Positions 3,481 to 6,192 of a stretch of 6,192 bases of DNA are shown one piece after another; the first letter of the stretch is position 1, and each line of letters begins with the position of its first letter. Both the position numbers and the translations under genes were made by a program. Source of the DNA: Thiomonas sp. (GTDB lineage: Bacteria; Pseudomonadota; Gammaproteobacteria; Burkholderiales; Burkholderiaceae_C); the NCBI GenBank assembly GCA_028706735.1, contig JAQTVS010000171.1, forward strand, positions 1 to 6,192, in the 5' to 3' direction. The notes beneath the pieces were generated by a model that was given only the letters and a program-made list of their open reading frames with translations, did no database searches and was not told where the DNA came from.

Positions 3481-4749
3481 TCACTCGGGCAGGAAGCACT
3501 CCAGCACGTTGTTGAGCATGTCGAATCCGATTGGGGTTGTTTGCAGGATCGACGGGTCGAGAATCAGCAGGCCCTTGTCTTGCGTCGTCTGCAGGGGTCT
3601 GGCGATGGCGGAGTGTGGAAGACCGGTGCGTTCAGGAAAAAGCGTTGCCGCGACCCCCTCGCGCAAGCGCAGGGCATTGAGCATGAACTCGAAAGGCAGA
3701 TCACGCCGCGCGACCTCGTTTTCGGTTTCAATCGCGGCGCCTTGCATGGCTTGATCCATGTAGCGCTGGGGATGGCGCCAGCGGGTTTGCCGCACGATGC
3801 GATGGGCAAAGCTGATCTTGGAATGCGCCCCCGCGCCAATGCCGAGATAGTCGCCGAATTGCCAATAGTTCAAGTTGTGTCGGCAGCGATGACCGGGGAT
3901 GGCATAGGCCGAGACTTCATAGCGCTGCAGTCCCGCGGCCTGCGCCCGGCTGGCGACAGCGTGCTGCATGTCGGCGCTCAGATCCTCGTCGGGCAATGGG
4001 GGCGGCTGCCTGGCAAACAGGGTGTTGGGTTCGAGAGTGAGTTGGTAAAGCGAGAGATGCGGTGGTTGATGCGCCAGGGCGGCGCGCAAGTCGGTTTCAC
4101 AGGCCGTCATGTCCTGCTGCGGCAGGGCGAACATGAGATCGAGATTGAAGGTGGGAAAGTGCCTGGCCGCTTCATCCACTGCGTTGTGCGCCTGCTGCGC
4201 ATCATGCACGCGCCCCAGCGCCTTCAGGCGGGCATCGTCAAAGCTCTGCACGCCGATCGACAGGCGATTGACTCCGGCCTGCGCAAACGCGGCGAATCGG
4301 TCCCGTTCAAAGGTGCCGGGGTTGGCTTCCAGGGTGATTTCGACATCGGGCACGAGTTGCAGGCGTGCCCGGACATCCGCCAGAAGTTGGTCGATGGCAT
4401 CGGGGGAGAACAGGCTGGGCGTGCCGCCGCCGATGAAGACGGAGTGGACGCGCCGCCCCCAGATCAGTGGCAGGGCGGCGTCGAGGTCGGCGCGCAGCGC
4501 GGCGAGATAAGCCTGCTCGGGAATCTGTCCGCCAGCCCGCCATTCATGCGAATTGAAGTCGCAATAGGGACATTTTTTGAGGCACCAGGGCATGTGCACA
4601 TACAAACTCAGCGGCGGCAGCACGTTGAGCTGCAAGGTGCCGGCGCGCATGTAATGCGGCAGGGCCTGAGCAGCATGCCGAAGCACCGCGCCGTCTGCCG
4701 CAGAGCCAGGCGGGATGAGTGGTGTGATGGGAATGCGCTTGGATGTCAC
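3481..4749 (-). CDS. hemW: HemW, radical-SAM-family heme chaperone
   Basis: HemW (formerly annotated as oxygen-independent coproporphyrinogen III oxidase-like) binds heme and passes it to respiratory enzymes in the cytoplasm. Numbered from the GTG at 4749, the radical-SAM cluster motif CLKKCPYC is C56, C60 and C63. The fourth Cys found in HemN is absent (C63 is followed by Asp-Phe), which separates HemW from the true oxidase. GGGTPS (107-112) is the SAM-binding glycine motif. HNLNYW (291-296) is the HNxxYW motif associated with heme binding, and a HemN C-terminal domain follows. Length is 422 aa. The frame is open up to 4905, but that would overlap rdgB by about 100 bases and add unrelated Arg-rich residues. 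GTG 4749 gives an N-terminus (IPITPLIPP) like betaproteobacterial HemW, although its ribosome binding site is poor. It is 53 bases downstream of rdgB on the same strand and probably in the same transcript. Confidence 0.93.
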   Translation of the reverse strand: MTSKRIPITPLIPPGSAADGAVLRHAAQALPHYMRAGTLQLNVLPPLSLYVHMPWCLKKCPYCDFNSHEWRAGGQIPEQAYLAALRADLDAALPLIWGRRVHSVFIGGGTPSLFSPDAIDQLLADVRARLQLVPDVEITLEANPGTFERDRFAAFAQAGVNRLSIGVQSFDDARLKALGRVHDAQQAHNAVDEAARHFPTFNLDLMFALPQQDMTACETDLRAALAHQPPHLSLYQLTLEPNTLFARQPPPLPDEDLSADMQHAVASRAQAAGLQRYEVSAYAIPGHRCRHNLNYWQFGDYLGIGAGAHSKISFAHRIVRQTRWRHPQRYMDQAMQGAAIETENEVARRDLPFEFMLNALRLREGVAATLFPERTGLPHSAIARPLQTTQDKGLLILDPSILQTTPIGFDMLNNVLECFLPE

Positions 4750-4802
4750 GAGGCGAAAGCAGGGGGTTGAACGCGGAATCAGTCCGACAATCCGTTCGAC
4801 AA

Positions 4803-5438
4803 TCAGACCGATGTATCCCGGCCCCAAACGCTCTGCAATAGCGGCAGCAGCGCGCGGATGGCCTGTCCGCGATGGCTGATGCGGTTTTTTTCTTGTGCCG
4901 TGCATTGGGCGAGAGTGCGGCCGTCAGGCAGGACGAACAGGGGGTCGTAGCCAAAGCCGCCCTGACCCTGCCCCGTCAGGCCGATCTGTCCGATCAGCTC
5001 GCCCTGCGCGATCAGGGGTTCAGGGTCAGCCGCATGCCGCAGCGCCACGATCACGCAGACAAAGCGCGCGGCCCGGATGTCCACGCCGTCCAGCTGTTGC
5101 AGCAGCAAGGCGTTATTGGCGGCATCCTGTTGTGTGCGTGGCGCGTCTTGTAGCGGCGCGAAGCGTGCGGAGCGCACGCCGGGAAGTCCGTTCAGGGCAT
5201 TCACGCACAGACCGGAATCGTCAGCCAGCGCTGGCAGTCCAGTGTGAAAGCTGGCGTGACGCGCCTTCGCCAGCGCGTTCTCGATGAAGGTGGGATGCGG
5301 CTCCTCGGCCTCACGGAGATGAAATTCGCTTTGTGCACGCACCTGCCACCCCAGGGGAGACAACAGCGTGGACAACTCGGCCAGCTTGCCCGGATTGCCC
5401 GAGGCCAGAACGACCGACCCAGCGCCCACCCCGCTCAC
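4803..5438 (-). CDS. rdgB: RdgB/HAM1 family XTP/dITP pyrophosphatase
   Basis: The enzyme hydrolyses non-canonical purine triphosphates (dITP, XTP, dHAPTP) to monophosphates, keeping them out of DNA and RNA. The N-terminal SGNPGK nucleotide-binding motif is at 13-18, followed by [10 protein letters not shown] (51-60). The catalytic DDSGL segment is at 73-77 with D74 as expected general base, GFGYDPLF is at 161-168 and the EKN-x-ISHRG-x-A segment at 183-193. With GTG at 5438 the protein is 211 aa. This start overlaps the rph stop as GTGA, a coupling pattern. A second GTG at 5429 would give 208 aa with a very similar N-terminus and cannot be excluded. The frame is open to 5642, but that part is antisense-free overlap with rph in another frame and shows no RdgB similarity. 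It is the middle gene of rph-rdgB-hemW. Confidence 0.94.
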   Translation of the reverse strand: MSGVGAGSVVLASGNPGKLAELSTLLSPLGWQVRAQSEFHLREAEEPHPTFIENALAKARHASFHTGLPALADDSGLCVNALNGLPGVRSARFAPLQDAPRTQQDAANNALLLQQLDGVDIRAARFVCVIVALRHAADPEPLIAQGELIGQIGLTGQGQGGFGYDPLFVLPDGRTLAQCTAQEKNRISHRGQAIRALLPLLQSVWGRDTSV

Positions 5439-6166
5439 AGCCCAAGCGCCGTGCGTTGCAACATCACCAGTTCGGCAATGCCCTGTTGCGCCAGATCCAC
5501 CAGCCCGTCGAGCTGCTGCCGAGAGAACGGCGCACCTTCTGCCGTTCCCTGCACCTCGATGAGCGCGCCACTGGCCGTGCCGACCACGTTCATGTCGGTG
5601 TCGCACTGGCTGTCTTCGGCGTAGTCGAGATCGAGACGGCATTCGCCTGCAATCAGGCCAACGGACACAGCCGCCACCAGTTGCCGCATGGGATGCTGCG
5701 TCACACGACCCGAGTCAATCAACCATTGGCAGGCGTCCCAGGCAGCCACCGCCGCGCCGGTGATCGCAGCGGTGCGCGTGCCGCCGTCGGCCTGCAGCAC
5801 GTCGCAGTCCAGGGTGATCTGCCGCTCGCCAAGGACAGAAAAATCGAATACCGCGCGCAGGGAGCGCCCGATGAGACGCTGGATTTCCTCGGTGCGGCCC
5901 TGCTGCTTGCCGCGCTTGGCTTCGCGCTCTCCACGCGTGTGCGTGGCGCGCGGCAGCATGCCATACTCCGCCGTCACCCAGCCCTGACCGGAACCGCGCT
6001 TGTGCGGTGGCACGCGCTCTTCGACGGAGGCGGTGCACAGCACGCGGGTCTGCCCAAAGGCCACGAGCACCGAGCCCTCGGCATGGCGGGTGAAATGGCG
6101 GTCGATCGTGATGGCGCGCAGGGCATGTGCCCCGCGCCCTTCACGCGCAGGAAGCGTGTTTTGCAT
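5435..6166 (-). CDS. rph: RNase PH, phosphorolytic tRNA 3'-end nuclease
   Basis: RNase PH trims the 3' ends of tRNA precursors and other stable RNAs using inorganic phosphate, as a ring-shaped hexamer in the cytoplasm. Family blocks run the full length: [26 protein letters not shown] (starting at residue 25, given here in part as family hallmark), [17 protein letters not shown] (63-79) and [15 protein letters not shown] (90-104). [20 protein letters not shown] (118-137) and [11 protein letters not shown] (185-195) hold the acidic residues near the active site. The length of 243 aa is normal and nothing is missing, unlike the frameshifted rph of E. coli K-12. The ATG at 6166 is the natural start; no strong ribosome binding site is visible in the 26 bases before the window ends. 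It is the first gene of the rph-rdgB-hemW group, and its stop overlaps the rdgB GTG start. Confidence 0.96.
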   Translation of the reverse strand: MQNTLPAREGRGAHALRAITIDRHFTRHAEGSVLVAFGQTRVLCTASVEERVPPHKRGSGQGWVTAEYGMLPRATHTRGEREAKRGKQQGRTEEIQRLIGRSLRAVFDFSVLGERQITLDCDVLQADGGTRTAAITGAAVAAWDACQWLIDSGRVTQHPMRQLVAAVSVGLIAGECRLDLDYAEDSQCDTDMNVVGTASGALIEVQGTAEGAPFSRQQLDGLVDLAQQGIAELVMLQRTALGL

Positions 6167-6192
6167 AGTGTGGTCAAGTTATTTTCGCCCCG

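Noticed and set aside
3277..4770. 497-residue plus-strand ORF across the tRNA region and most of hemW
   Set aside because: It reads through the tRNA remnant and antisense to a clear hemW with all motifs. Long antisense frames are expected in GC-rich genes, and the product resembles no family.
4750..4905. Upstream extension of the hemW frame into rdgB
   Set aside because: It overlaps the conserved RdgB C-terminus and adds residues not typical of HemW.
5439..5642. Upstream extension of the rdgB frame into rph
   Set aside because: RdgB similarity begins at [10 protein letters not shown]. The extension is Arg-rich shadow sequence overlapping the conserved rph C-terminus.
1..6192. CRISPR array, transposase, integrase, or a GGATCC site
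   Set aside because: No regularly spaced repeats and no recombinase-like frames were seen. I noticed no GGATCC on reading, but in 6.2 kb its absence is not statistically informative.

Overview
This 6.2 kb window looks like the junction between a mobile element and a conserved chromosomal backbone in a high-GC betaproteobacterium, most likely of the order Burkholderiales. The backbone half (about 3.43-6.19 kb, all on the minus strand) holds rph, rdgB and hemW in that transcriptional order. This is a housekeeping arrangement familiar from betaproteobacteria, and the protein sequences fit that group. The species cannot be named from this window.

Region by region: positions 1-990 hold five tightly packed small plus-strand genes, the first cut by the window edge. 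Three of the four junctions are ATGA-type overlaps and none of the genes has a product I recognise. The style is that of a prophage or integrated element. Positions 957-1447 are less certain: one doubtful ORF and several inverted repeats. Positions 1448-3063 carry a complete type II restriction-modification pair. The nuclease closely resembles BamHI, retaining its catalytic and base-contacting residues. The methyltransferase is a beta-class amino-methyltransferase. The two genes converge and share a CTAG at their stops. Positions 3064-3290 hold no convincing gene but include a strong hairpin terminator. Positions 3291-3378 encode an intact tRNA-Ser (anticodon UGA) on the minus strand. Seven bases upstream of it, in its own direction, is a second copy of only the 5' half of the same tRNA (3386-3426). 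A candidate stable-RNA promoter and two hairpins then separate it from the hemW stop.

My reading is that an element carrying the small ORFs and the restriction-modification pair inserted into the anticodon-loop region of the host tRNA-Ser gene downstream of hemW. It left the host 5' half as a remnant and supplied a complete replacement tRNA-Ser. A change at acceptor position 7 that is properly paired in the intact copy supports two separate tRNA lineages rather than a simple recent duplication. No integrase lies in the window, and the far boundary would be beyond position 1.

In the backbone, RNase PH trims tRNA 3' ends, RdgB removes non-canonical purine triphosphates and HemW is a radical-SAM-family heme chaperone. 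rph and rdgB appear translationally coupled through a GTGA overlap, and hemW follows after a short gap. The restriction-modification pair would protect the host and stabilise the element that carries it.
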